Assembly: GCF_010672525.1 (NCBI RefSeq)
Contig: NZ_JAAHGH010000084.1
Span: forward strand, 1-34,442
Source: Okeania sp. SIO2B3
GTDB lineage: Bacteria > Cyanobacteriota > Cyanobacteriia > Cyanobacteriales > Microcoleaceae
Direction of reading: 5' to 3'
Length of the DNA stretch: 34,442 bases
This document shows, in pieces, positions 7,852 to 15,596 of this stretch (positions within the stretch are counted from its first letter, which is position 1; each line of letters opens with the position of its first letter). The position numbers and the translations under genes are program-made. The notes below the pieces were generated by a model. That model saw nothing but the letters and a program-made list of their open reading frames with translations, did no database searches and was not told the DNA's origin.

Positions 7852-8628
7852 TTATCCGTTGTTAACAGCAGTTTCACCAACAGCAGGACGCTCTTCAGAA
7901 GATATGAAAGCTTCTTGCGTTGCTAGACGTTGTCCGATGTTATCGATACTTTGAGCCATTAAAGCTAGTGTTTGTTGTACTTCATTTCCTTGGTTAGCGG
8001 TAACTGTTTCGATATTTTCTTTGGGATTTTTTTCAGATTCTTTGGCTTCTTTGATTTCTTTTATTTCTGGTTTTACTTCTTTAACAGTTTTGTCAGATAC
8101 AAGAGATGGCAGCTGAAATAAACTACCTCCATTAGCAGTTGGTAGGGCATAAACTAATTGGTCAAAATCAGAAGCTTTAGGTGTGTTTTCACTGACAAAT
8201 GTTCCTCGGTGTTCGGGAGTTACTAAGACATTAATTTTCTGAAAAAGATTGCGCGCAAATATTTCTACAAATCCACGAATTTCGACCGTATCAACCCCTG
8301 GCTTGAGAGTAGTAATATCTGGTTGTAAAATAACTAAAGCTGTATCTTGGGCAGGTATTCCTACATCAAGACTAAATTTACGACGGTCTCGACTGCGAGT
8401 TAAATCCCCAAATATGTTATTTCCTCCAGCATCAATGACAGTAATAGTATCATCTACATTTAAGTTAGGTGTTGTAGCTGTAAATTGGACTTGAAGCCAC
8501 AAAATAGTGTTATTAGGATTAGCAATTGTTAAAAAGTAACCTTGGAGAACTTGACGGTCAGAATTAGGAATATTTCCTGCCTTAGGAGTGATAGGTTTTA
8601 AGAGTAGTTCAAATGTTGAAACTAGCAT
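7852..8628 (-). CDS. Hypothetical protein: beta-rich domain, charged linker, C-terminal helix
   Basis: A 258-aa protein of no family known to me. Residues about 1-150 look like a beta-sandwich: alternating hydrophobic strands, for example GYFLTIANPNNTILWLQVQF and VEIRGFVEIFA, and no signal peptide or membrane segment. Residues about 178-212 are a Lys/Glu linker with repeated VKEVKPEIKEIKEAKE. Residues 215-243 form a predicted amphipathic helix (VQQTLALMAQSIDNIGQRLA) and the last 15 are polar (EERPAVGETAVNNG). GAGGG lies just upstream of the ATG. First gene of the unit with the degenerate and intact ATP-grasp proteins, so it may be the substrate or a scaffold for the ligase. The acidic, exposed tail would suit modification, but that is inference. 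Confidence 0.78.
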   Translation of the reverse strand: MLVSTFELLLKPITPKAGNIPNSDRQVLQGYFLTIANPNNTILWLQVQFTATTPNLNVDDTITVIDAGGNNIFGDLTRSRDRRKFSLDVGIPAQDTALVILQPDITTLKPGVDTVEIRGFVEIFARNLFQKINVLVTPEHRGTFVSENTPKASDFDQLVYALPTANGGSLFQLPSLVSDKTVKEVKPEIKEIKEAKESEKNPKENIETVTANQGNEVQQTLALMAQSIDNIGQRLATQEAFISSEERPAVGETAVNNG

Positions 8629-8767
8629 TGTTTGCCCTCAAAAAAAAGTAGTTTTTTGGTTATCAAAAATGATTGATAACTTTGATTTTTTTTGGTGTTT
8701 TTTGTTCACCTGTATCTACCTTAACCTGATAATTATCGAGTGTGTAGGACAAAAACCTAAAAGTGAT

Positions 8768-9010
8768 TTACATTTTTCGCTCCGTAATGCGATCGCGTTG
8801 CCAACGTGCCAAAATTTCAGCAGCAAGACGACGAATAGGTCGAGATGGTTGTCTTCTTTGTGCTGCCCATTTGTCTATTGTATCTCTGGTTACTCCTAAC
8901 ATTAAGGCTAAGGAATCTCTGGTTAACCCTTCTCGAATATTAAGCAATGTTAGAGGGTCTATTTCTTGAGTTTCTGCTTCTATTCGTGAAATCACTATAG
9001 TTTTGGACAT
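8768..9010 (-). CDS. Small helix-turn-helix DNA-binding protein
   Basis: An 80-aa basic protein. Residues about 24-60 form a helix-turn-helix: LNIREGLTRDSLALMLGV, then TRDTIDKWAAQRRQPSRPI as recognition helix and wing. The order matches XRE/MerR-like folds of very small regulators. No other domain. It is encoded just upstream of the 258-aa gene on the same strand, separated by 139 bases that contain runs of T and A and could hold a promoter. It could regulate the ATP-grasp unit; this is inferred from position only. The ATG is preceded by GGGGA. The frame includes a HIP1 octamer (GCGATCGCG at 8789). Confidence 0.8.
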   Translation of the reverse strand: MSKTIVISRIEAETQEIDPLTLLNIREGLTRDSLALMLGVTRDTIDKWAAQRRQPSRPIRRLAAEILARWQRDRITERKM

Positions 9011-9051
9011 AAAAATTTTTTCCCCAACTAGAACCTATCATTTATACTACT

Positions 9052-9291
9052 CAGGACTTACCCAAAATTCCGGTGTTATAGCGCTGTGCGCAGCTCATCT
9101 GGCAATAGGCAACAGCTCATCTGGAGGAATAAATTGCTGTTTGCGCAAGCATTCCGTAGGAATCATATAAGACTTTTAGCTATTGGACAGTTGCTGTAAT
9201 TTGTACATAAGTCAGCGCACATTGCTATATTAGCTGTTGTATAGACTTTCCTGTAGGACGCCATACAAATTGAGTTATTGTGTAAGTCCTG
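9052..9291. repeat. MITE-like element, family C, copy 1
   Basis: A 240-bp element with imperfect inverted ends CAGGACTTACCCAAAA (9052-9067) and TTGTGTAAGTCCTG (9278-9291). It contains two CAGCTCATCTGG units and a J-type module GCGCAAGCATTCCGTAGGAA (about 9141-9160), so a smaller repeat has been inserted in it. Two cleaner copies lie at 11669-11784 and 23715-23803. Confidence 0.75.
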
Positions 9292-9383
9292 TTAATTTTC
9301 ATATTTCTGAGACTGCCATAGGTTATGCAGTTATGATGTCAATGGTTAAATAACGAATTTTGACATTGATGATTTGAGGTATG

Positions 9384-9605
9384 ATATCATGTCCGGATAA
9401 TTAGACATCTCCAAAAATCAAAAATAGAATCAATTATTATCCATAAATTATCAATTCTTTCCCCCCTGTTGCCTGTTGCCTTTCGGAGCTGTTGCCTGTT
9501 GCCTCTTTTCTGGAGATGTCTATTGAGGGATATAACTCCGTTCCGCTTACGCGACCAAAAAACTTTCTTCTTCTTTCTTCCCTCCTGACTAATGACTCCT
9601 TAGTT
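9384..9605. repeat. Family A element interrupted by a family B element
   Basis: Starts with the family A terminus ATATCATGTCCGG then ATAA (9384-9400). Six bases after CCGG a complete family B element begins (9402-9522). After it comes the body also seen inside the A copies at 23553 and 29880-29988: CAAAAAACTTTCTTCTTCTT then TTCCCTCCTGACT. The natural reading is that B inserted into A. The right end of A is not recognisable. Confidence 0.65.
9402..9522. repeat. MITE-like element, family B, copy 1
   Basis: A 121-bp element with 12-bp perfect inverted ends TAGACATCTCCA and TGGAGATGTCTA. The interior has AATCAATTATTATCCATAAA then TTATCAATT, and GTTGCCT slippage. Copies at 13815-13909 (inverted, one worn end) and 14289-14426 share the AATCAATTAT...AAATTATCAATT core. 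Confidence 0.82.
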
Positions 9606-9613
9606 CCCCTCCT

Positions 9614-9638
9614 GGGGGGGGGAGGGGCGAGGGGTGGG
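9614..9638 (+). repeat. G-rich module with quadruplex potential
   Basis: Four or more G-runs in 25 bases, ending GGGGCGAGGGGTGGG and preceded by CCCCTCCT. The same module recurs at 14356-14380 and 18614-18631 on this strand and, as C-runs, at 4201-4246. It always sits at or inside a repeat of family B, E or F. Folding is inferred from the G-run pattern only. Confidence 0.6.
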
Positions 9639-9642
9639 TTAA

Positions 9643-9836
9643 TACCAAATTGATAAATGTTTGCTACAAATACTTAGGGTGTTTATTCTAATTGAGAATT
9701 TAAAATTTAGAATGCACGCGGGGATAGATTTAATACCATTTTTGATGTTGTAAATCACATTTTTTGTCAAACATACTTTATTTGAAAGTCTTTTTATGGT
9801 GCTTATTATTCGTAACATTCTTTTTTCAAAATGGTA
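9643..9836. repeat. MITE-like element, family E, copy at 9643
   Basis: A 194-bp element with ends TACCAAATTGATAAATGTTT and TTTTTTCAAAATGGTA. It shares TTTGCTACAAATA near the left end, and TATTATTCGTAACATTCTTT near the right end, with copies at 18473-18685 (inverted), 32682-32901 and 32905-33084. The rest of this gap to the next gene (9837-10007) holds only CAACAGGCAACAGGCA and ACTTTTA slippage tracts. Confidence 0.75.
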
Positions 9837-10007
9837 TAACTCCTAAGTAATAATGCAACAGGCAACAGGCAGGAATATTTAAGAGCAAGAAAAAAACTTA
9901 GATATTCACTCTTGAGTTTACACAAACGATACCAGTGGAAATGATATCAGAGATTACTTTTAACTTTTAACTTTTAACTTTTACCTTGCGCGGAGCGCTA
10001 TACTTCC

Positions 10008-11471
10008 CTACTCTTTATCCGCGATCGCTACTTGATATTTATTACCAACTTTTTTCAAATTAAACGTGTTAGAAGACTTTAAAAAGTCGAGAAATTTACC
10101 ACTTAATTTTAACTGTTTCAGGATTGTAGTAATAGAATGACTATATTGTTTTTTAAATTTTGTGCCAATAATAGAAATGCAAATGTAGCCATGAGGATCA
10201 TGAGCAGCTAAAACTTCAATAATATTCACCAACGCTTGTTCCAATTCTTTTGGAGAGCTAATTATCTGTGAATTTATAGTCGGTACATTTTCAGCAGGTT
10301 CTGGAGAGCTAATTATCTGTGAATTTACAGTCTGTATATTTTGGGCAGCGTTCGCCACTTTATATTCTTTAGATCTTGGTTTTTTTTTCACTCTAAATTT
10401 AGCAGAGAATTTGAAAAAGTTCTCCAGGTCATTGTTAATTTTTAAATCCTTTAATACCTGCCCCATATCCTCCCCAAATATTGCCATAAATTTTTCATCA
10501 ACTAAGTTCAAATCCACAAAAATTTGATTTTTCTTGACTGGAATATTAGAGATGATTTTCATCACTTCTTGCTCAAATTCTGTTCGAGAATTAATCTCCG
10601 GTAAATCAACCCCCTTTGACTGAATATTTTCCTCATTTTCAACTAATTCTGTAGCAATATTTTGAGCTGCCAAAATCTCCGCATCTTCAGAAACTACCTC
10701 TGATAAATTTTGTTTAGACTCTCGAACTAGAGAAATTTCACATCGTTTCTCCAATAAACTAGCAATAATAGATAACTCAGAGCTGCGCCGACTAATTGAC
10801 TCATTTTCCACTTGCAACAACTGTTGAATTTGTTCCACAAACTCTTCTAATGGTGGAATTTCTGTTGCCATTTTCAGAGAATAATGCCTCACCTCCAAAG
10901 TATTTCGATTTTCTATACTCAGAATATTATCCGGTTGTCTTCTCACCCGATAAACAGTCAAACCTTGATTTTGTAAACTATTACAAAGGTGAGTCAATAA
11001 CCAATCCGAAGAACAAACAAAAACAGCTTTAGCATCAGAATATTGCCTACCAATAGCTGCCCCCATAGAAATCATTTGAGCATCAGCACTATTTTTACCT
11101 TCCGGAACATGAATAAGTTGATATCCACGCTCAAAAAGTTCTGCATCATATTTGCTCAAACTAGAATTTTTCCAGTTAGCAAAAGCCATCTTAACTTGTA
11201 AAGAATATTCAGAAATACTAGCTAAAAATTGCTCTGTATTAACATCAATTTTCAGATTTTCAACATCTAATAATAAAATTGCAATTCCAGTCCTTGGAGC
11301 TTCAGATAAAGTTGTTGGTTCAGATTTACTAACAGAAATTTCCTGCCCTATTTTTGATGTAGGCAAATGTGCCATAAACTGCCGACCACAATCTTTGCAG
11401 CGATAGCGTTGACGATTGTTGGGACGACCATTTTTGCGTAAAGATGTAGAACCACAAGTGGGACATTTCAT
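10008..11471 (-). CDS. Zinc ribbon-NYN nuclease-LOTUS-like fusion protein
   Basis: A 487-aa predicted RNA-binding nuclease. N terminus (1-33): zinc ribbon with CPTC (Cys3, Cys6) and CKDC (Cys25, Cys28) around KNGRPNNRQRYR, the type seen at the N terminus of IS1 InsA. Residues 62-200: NYN (PIN-like) domain with acidic residues in LLLDVEN (Asp69), NSADAQM (Asp130) and CSSDWLL (Asp156), the layout of LabA/DUF88 proteins. Residues about 297-373 and 411-482 look like two OST-HTH/LOTUS-type domains, e.g. EVLAAHDPHGYICISIIGTK then LKQLKLSGKFLDFL. The linker has a duplicated (V/I)NSQIISSP. Eukaryotic MARF1/limkain b1 combine NYN and LOTUS; the family context suggests RNA turnover or defence. The 5' side is a polypyrimidine tract with no Shine-Dalgarno element. 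Domain calls were made by eye; NYN is firm, LOTUS likely. Confidence 0.85.
   Translation of the reverse strand: MKCPTCGSTSLRKNGRPNNRQRYRCKDCGRQFMAHLPTSKIGQEISVSKSEPTTLSEAPRTGIAILLLDVENLKIDVNTEQFLASISEYSLQVKMAFANWKNSSLSKYDAELFERGYQLIHVPEGKNSADAQMISMGAAIGRQYSDAKAVFVCSSDWLLTHLCNSLQNQGLTVYRVRRQPDNILSIENRNTLEVRHYSLKMATEIPPLEEFVEQIQQLLQVENESISRRSSELSIIASLLEKRCEISLVRESKQNLSEVVSEDAEILAAQNIATELVENEENIQSKGVDLPEINSRTEFEQEVMKIISNIPVKKNQIFVDLNLVDEKFMAIFGEDMGQVLKDLKINNDLENFFKFSAKFRVKKKPRSKEYKVANAAQNIQTVNSQIISSPEPAENVPTINSQIISSPKELEQALVNIIEVLAAHDPHGYICISIIGTKFKKQYSHSITTILKQLKLSGKFLDFLKSSNTFNLKKVGNKYQVAIADKE
10251..10352. repeat. 51-bp in-frame tandem duplication inside the NYN gene
   Basis: Two adjacent 51-bp units (10251-10301 and 10302-10352) both start TGGAGAGCTAATTATCTGTG and differ at a few bases. 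They add 17 residues to the linker between the two LOTUS-like domains. The frame is kept. Confidence 0.85.
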
Positions 11472-11545
11472 AAAAAGGAAGGAAGAAGGTGGAAGGAAGA
11501 AGGAAGAAGGAAGAAGGTGGAAGGTGGAAGGGAGAAGGAAAAAAC
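11472..11545. repeat. Polypurine tract in the 5' leader of the NYN gene
   Basis: Seventy-odd bases of AAGGAAGAAGG and GGTGGAAG units on the plus strand. In the sense of the NYN gene it is polypyrimidine right up to the start codon, so there is no purine-rich ribosome binding site. Confidence 0.7.
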
Positions 11546-11668
11546 CCTATTTTTAAATAAGCTTTTCAGTAATTTTGCTCCCCACCTCCTCACACTTCCC
11601 ATGTGTTCCGGAGCGTTCGAGAGCTAGAAACAGCCTTAGCCTTTTGCCCTTTGACATTTTAAAAATAC

Positions 11669-11784
11669 CAGGACTTACGCAAATTGACTTTTAAAGCACC
11701 ATTTGTAGGGGCGCAATTCGGAGCTTTGCGCCCCTACAAATGGTATTCGCCCTAGCCATAAGTAGAGTCTCTGCGTAAGTCCTG
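11669..11784. repeat. MITE-like element, family C, copy 2, with strong hairpin
   Basis: A 116-bp element with 13-bp inverted ends CAGGACTTACGCA and TGCGTAAGTCCTG. The interior has a perfect 18-bp stem CCATTTGTAGGGGCGCAA (11699-11716) with its complement at 11726-11743 and the 9-base loop TTCGGAGCT. The loop resembles the TTCGGAGCT found at 9482-9490 in family B copy 1. No ORF. Confidence 0.85.
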
Positions 11785-11857
11785 AATACTCTATATCTAT
11801 TGTCAGTGGATAACTCCTAACTATGCATAACTAACTTCTATTAATAAATAAATGATA

Positions 11858-11935
11858 TATAGCAGTAGAAGGAAAGGGTGCGGACATATCAAAATCTTAA
11901 AACTCATACAACGCAATATTCTTTCCTCTGCTATA
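11858..11935. repeat. Short inverted-end repeat, family G, copy 1
   Basis: A 78-bp element with ends TATAGCAGTAGAAGGAAAGG and CTTTCCTCTGCTATA. A second copy is at 17693-17774, and a lone end near 4485. The shared segment GGACATATCAAAA is also present next to the lone end at 4508-4521. The remaining 11936-12022 has no feature other than short leader sequence for ubiD. Confidence 0.7.
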
Positions 11936-12022
11936 AAAAAACTCCTTTCTAGCTACTGACAACTAATAACTGATATGACTCCTATGATATCATACCGTTG
12001 TTTAACAAAAGTTAATAAAAAT

Positions 12023-13531
12023 ATGGCCCGCGACTTAAGAGGATTCCTGAAAATTTTAGAAGACCGAGGACAATTATGCCGAATTAAAGCCTTAGTTGAC
12101 CCTGACCTAGAAATAGCAGAAATTTGTAACCGAATGTTGCAAAAGGGTGGCCCTGGTCTTCTGTTTGAAAATGTCAAAGGGTCTGACTACCCCATAGCAA
12201 TAAACTTGTTGGGTACAGAAGAAAGAGTATGCTGGGCAATGAATATGGAAAAACCCCAAGAATTGGAAACCTTGGGCAAAAAACTGGGGATGCTGCAACA
12301 ACCAAAACCACCAAAAAAGATTTCCCAAGCAGTAGAATTTGGCAAAGTTTTGTTTGATGTTGTCAAAGCAAAACCAGGGCGCGATTTTTTCCCTCCTTGT
12401 CAACAAGTTGTTGTTGAGGGAGACGCTCTCGACTTAAACCAAATTCCTATGATACGTCCCTATCCTGGAGATGCGGGTAAAATTATTACTCTCGGTTTGG
12501 TTATTACAAAAGATTGTGAAACAGGTACACCAAATGTAGGGGTATATCGGTTACAGTTACAGTCGCGTAATACTATGACGGTACATTGGTTATCCGTCCG
12601 TGGTGGGGCGCGACATTTGCGAAAAGCAGCAGAAAATGGGAAAAAGTTGGAAATTGCAATTGCTCTGGGAGTAGACCCATTAATTATTATGGCTGCTGCT
12701 ACTCCAATTCCGGTAGACTTGTCAGAATGGCTATTCGCAGGACTTTACGGTGGCTCCGGGGTGAAGTTAAATAAGTGTAAAACCTTAGATTTGGAAATAC
12801 CCGCAGATTCAGAATTTGTGCTTGAGGGTACAATTACTCCTGGGGAAATGTTACCAGACGGTCCCTTTGGCGACCACATGGGTTATTATGGTGGGTTGGA
12901 AGATTCTCCGGTGATTAAATTTCACTGTATGACTCACCGCAAAGACCCAATTTATTTGACCACTTTTAGTGGGAGACCGCCAAAAGAAGAAGCAATGATG
13001 GCGATCGCTCTTAACCGGATATATACTCCTATTCTCCGACAGCAAGTTTCAGAAATTGTTGATTTTTTCCTCCCTATGGAAGCTCTGAGTTACAAAGCTG
13101 CGGTAATTTCTATTAAGAAAGCTTATCCAGGTCAAGCACGAAGAGCAGCATTAGCTTTTTGGAGTGCTTTACCACAGTTTACTTATACAAAATTTGTAAT
13201 TGTGGTGGACGATAAGATTAATATTCGTGACCCTCGTCAAGTAGTCTGGGCAATTAGCTCTAAAGTCGATCCTTCTAGAGATGTGTTTATTTTGCCGAAT
13301 ACACCTTTTGATAGTTTAGATTTTGCTAGCGAGAAAATTGGTTTAGGTGGTCGTATGGGAATAGATGCTACTACAAAAATTCCTCCTGAAACTGACCATG
13401 AGTGGGGTGCTGCTTTGGAGTCTGATGCTGATGTTGCTGCAATGGTGGATAGACGTTGGGGTGAGTATGGGTTGGATGATTTGAATTTGGGGGAGGTCGA
13501 TCCGAATTTATTTGGATATGATATTCAGTGA
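12023..13531 (+). CDS. ubiD: UbiD-family decarboxylase (4-hydroxy-3-polyprenylbenzoate decarboxylase type)
   Basis: Prenylated-FMN-dependent decarboxylase; in cyanobacteria the member of this type is expected to act in plastoquinone synthesis. The 502-aa product shows the UbiD core: NVGVYRLQ (cofactor-binding region, Arg176), SEWLFAGLYGG, and GPFGDHMGYYGG near 280-291. In place of the E-G-P-x-G-E/D catalytic motif it has D-G-P-F-G-D (Asp279 and Asp284), which I recall as usual in the cyanobacterial clade. I chose the ATG at 12023 (MARDLRGFLKILEDRGQL) because homology starts there; the ATG at 11975 would add 16 unlikely residues. The ribosome binding site is weak at both. It stands alone between repeats. 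Its closeness to PAL, which makes cinnamate, could hint at Fdc1-like styrene formation, but the sequence type argues for quinone synthesis. Confidence 0.9.
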   Translation: MARDLRGFLKILEDRGQLCRIKALVDPDLEIAEICNRMLQKGGPGLLFENVKGSDYPIAINLLGTEERVCWAMNMEKPQELETLGKKLGMLQQPKPPKKISQAVEFGKVLFDVVKAKPGRDFFPPCQQVVVEGDALDLNQIPMIRPYPGDAGKIITLGLVITKDCETGTPNVGVYRLQLQSRNTMTVHWLSVRGGARHLRKAAENGKKLEIAIALGVDPLIIMAAATPIPVDLSEWLFAGLYGGSGVKLNKCKTLDLEIPADSEFVLEGTITPGEMLPDGPFGDHMGYYGGLEDSPVIKFHCMTHRKDPIYLTTFSGRPPKEEAMMAIALNRIYTPILRQQVSEIVDFFLPMEALSYKAAVISIKKAYPGQARRAALAFWSALPQFTYTKFVIVVDDKINIRDPRQVVWAISSKVDPSRDVFILPNTPFDSLDFASEKIGLGGRMGIDATTKIPPETDHEWGAALESDADVAAMVDRRWGEYGLDDLNLGEVDPNLFGYDIQ

Positions 13532-13603
13532 TTCTACTGAGTAGCAGTTTGCAACTTTCTGTAGGTACAAAATTTTGGGAAAGTAGGCAATACAGAAGAA
13601 GGG

Positions 13604-13735
13604 TCATTTCAGTTTATCAGTTATCAGTTATCAGTACCTCCGGCTAAAGCCATAGGCTTGAAATACTGAAGTTGATCTTTTTTCATCTCCTTGAAAGGGG
13701 AGCCTTGAGACCTTCTTTTTTGGTCAGAAGAGGTA
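13604..13735. repeat. Repeat family I, copy 3 (diverged)
   Basis: TCATTTCAGTTTATCAG with TTATCAG slippage, then AGGCTTGAAATACTGAAG, then TTTCATCTCCTTGAAAGGGG in place of the hairpin of copy 1. A short open frame crossing it (13672-13911) has no ribosome binding site or domain. Confidence 0.65.
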
Positions 13736-13814
13736 AAAAGCAAGAAGCTATCGATCTTCCCTGCTGGAATTCTATATCCTCCATACCTCATCTATCCCTT
13801 ATCTCAAGTCTGAT

Positions 13815-13909
13815 TAGACATCTCCTGCAAAAGAGGGAACAGGGAGGAATAATTGATAATTTATGGGTAATAATTGATTTTATTTTTGATTTTTACGCCT
13901 ATATCTATT
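13815..13909. repeat. Family B, copy 2 (inverted, one worn end)
   Basis: Left end TAGACATCTCC is intact. The core TAATTGATAATTTATGGGTA is the reverse complement of the core of copy 1. The right end has decayed to ATATCTATTA. Confidence 0.7.
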
Positions 13910-14040
13910 AAGAAAGCCATAATAAAAATGTTCTTCTGTTGAGAGAGAATATTTTTTCCGTTTGTCATGGGGAACAAACAAATTTCCTCTTGTTCCCTAC
14001 TCCCTACTCCCTAAATTTTTCCGAAGTGGTTATTTAAAGA

Positions 14041-14108
14041 GACATGATATTACCCATAAGTTTTAGAAGTATTGGAGGGTGGGTCCCCACCCCTAATATC
14101 ATGTCCGG
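14041..14108. repeat. Inverted pair of family A ends
   Basis: GACATGATATTA (14041-14052) faces TAATATCATGTCCGG (14094-14108), enclosing 41 bases with GGGTGGGTCCCCACCC, itself a short palindrome. The same inverted spacing of A ends is seen at 29976-30069. The right-hand motif may instead be the left end of the larger element below. Confidence 0.6.
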
Positions 14109-14602
14109 TAGCATCGGAGCGTATATAAAATTAAGGTGAAAATAGGAGAAAACCTCCTGCCTCCTGCCTCCTGCCTTCTGCCTCCTGCCTCCCAGGAGGG
14201 GAAATGTGGGGGGATGGTTATAGTCGCAATGCTGCTAGAAATTAAATGGCGCACCCATTAGTTATTCACTTTTAGCCACCTCTTTCATTAGACATCTGGT
14301 AAAAATCCAAAATAAAATCAATTATGATACAGAAATTATCAATTATTCCCCTCCTGGGAGGGGGAGGGGCGAGGGGTGGGTTTCCTACTGCCTACTGCCT
14401 ACTCCCTCTTTTGGAGGAGATGTCTATATATTTATGAGAAATGGCAGGTTTGTCTTCACTTCCCTATATTCCTCCTCTCCCTCGTCTCCCCTATGCTGCA
14501 ATTGAATTCAATATATGTAGGTAAAGCATAGCTTTTGAGGGGGTATCAAGGAGGGATAGAAGTACAACTTTTTTGATTACCAGTAATTAACCGACATGAT
14601 AT
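14096..14602. repeat. Possible large family A element carrying a B element
   Basis: ATATCATGTCCGG at 14096-14108 faces CCGACATGATAT (one base missing) at 14591-14602. Between them are CCTCCTG slippage (14154-14191), a family B copy (14289-14426) and a G-rich module. The boundaries are suggestive, not proven. Confidence 0.4.
14289..14426. repeat. Family B, copy 3
   Basis: Ends TAGACATCT and GGAGATGTCTA. It shares AAAATCAATTATGATACAG then AAATTATCAATTATT with copy 1 and carries the G-rich module (14356-14380) followed by CTACTGC slippage. Confidence 0.78.
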
Positions 14603-15596
14603 AAAAAGGGTTCAAACTAGCTTAGGATGGGAGGACTAACGATCGCAAATTAGACGAATAAATCAAGTATTTATGACCTCATTTGTTCCTTCTGATTTGA
14701 TTTTTCTAGAAGGCCAATAAATATTATAAAGGAAAGTTTAACTAGCTGGCAACTGATATAAATTGACGAACCTAATTTATAGTGATTCTAAAATAAATAG
14801 ACTACAGTTGCCAAAGCATTTTTCTACTTTCTACTCCCTACTTCTTGCTCCTAGGCGCAAAAAGAATTATTTTATAATCTACTTAAAATAAAAATGTTGT
14901 AGGTTATGACAATATCTATTGACAATTTAATCTAAAGATTGTTAGATTATTATTGTCCTGGATTCATCAAATGAATATCTCCGTTAAAATACTGACTTGA
15001 GATGGAAAGAAAAAACATACTCAAAATTAAGTTTGAATCAGTTAATTTTGAGTTATCTTTGTGATATTATTAATTTAGCTAAAATTATAGATTAGCTAAT
15101 ATCAAGTTACGTTTAATGAGTTATGCTATGATTTAGTTACGTACTCATAAGTTAGAGCCACCAAATTATCACTCCCACCTAAAGTCCACTTTCATCAGTA
15201 AAAATTCATTTAAGTTATGTAGTGTGTAAATACCTCATCAAAAATGAACTCTACTAATTAATAATTTCTAGATGCGCCTGTTTGTGTTTTAATTCTTTGT
15301 ACAATCCCAAAAAAAAAGTCTGGTGAGAGCGACCAATAGAGAACACTGACAATATCTTCTATTGATTACTCAATCACAGACCGATTGATGCCTTTCGCTA
15401 TTTAAATATTGAATTGCTATTTCTGGTAGCAATTTCAGAGTTAGTTTGTGGTTAAGTTTAGTAAAACTGAACCACTCCATCCAACATGGATACATATAGA
15501 CATCTACTACTCATTGTAATAGATTCTTTATGTCTTGTTGGTGATATGAGTCATGTAAACGTGTGATTTAAATCGCTCAAGAGGAGAAAAAAACAA
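14603..15596. other. Gene-free 1-kb leader region of the PAL gene
   Basis: The only long gap in the window where I see no member of the repeat families. Composition is AT-rich with no convincing ORF. It contains paired short motifs (15075-15142), an inverted pair CAATAGA/TCTATTG (15334-15364) flanked by imperfectly paired GTCTGGTG (about 15318) and CACAGAC (about 15374), and the GAGGAG ribosome binding site of PAL. This could be a long promoter or 5' leader. Confidence 0.5.
15075..15142. promoter_or_regulatory. Candidate operator region far upstream of PAL
   Basis: Two perfect 8-bp palindromes TTAGCTAA (15075-15082 and 15092-15099, 17 bp apart) are followed by a direct repeat AGTTACGT (15105-15112 and 15135-15142, 30 bp apart, close to three helix turns). 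Such spacing suits dimeric regulators, but in AT-rich DNA it could be chance. It lies about 460 bases before the PAL start. Confidence 0.3.

Noticed and set aside
10008-11471. Possible IS1 transposase (InsA) gene because of the N-terminal zinc ribbon
   Set aside because: Only the first 33 residues resemble InsA; the rest is an NYN domain plus winged-helix-like domains, and there are no insertion-sequence ends or InsB frame nearby.
12023-13531. UbiD as part of a PAL-to-styrene route (Fdc1-like)
   Set aside because: The motif D-G-P-F-G-D and overall similarity fit the cyanobacterial quinone-pathway clade; a 2-kb repeat-rich gap separates it from PAL. Kept only as a remote alternative.
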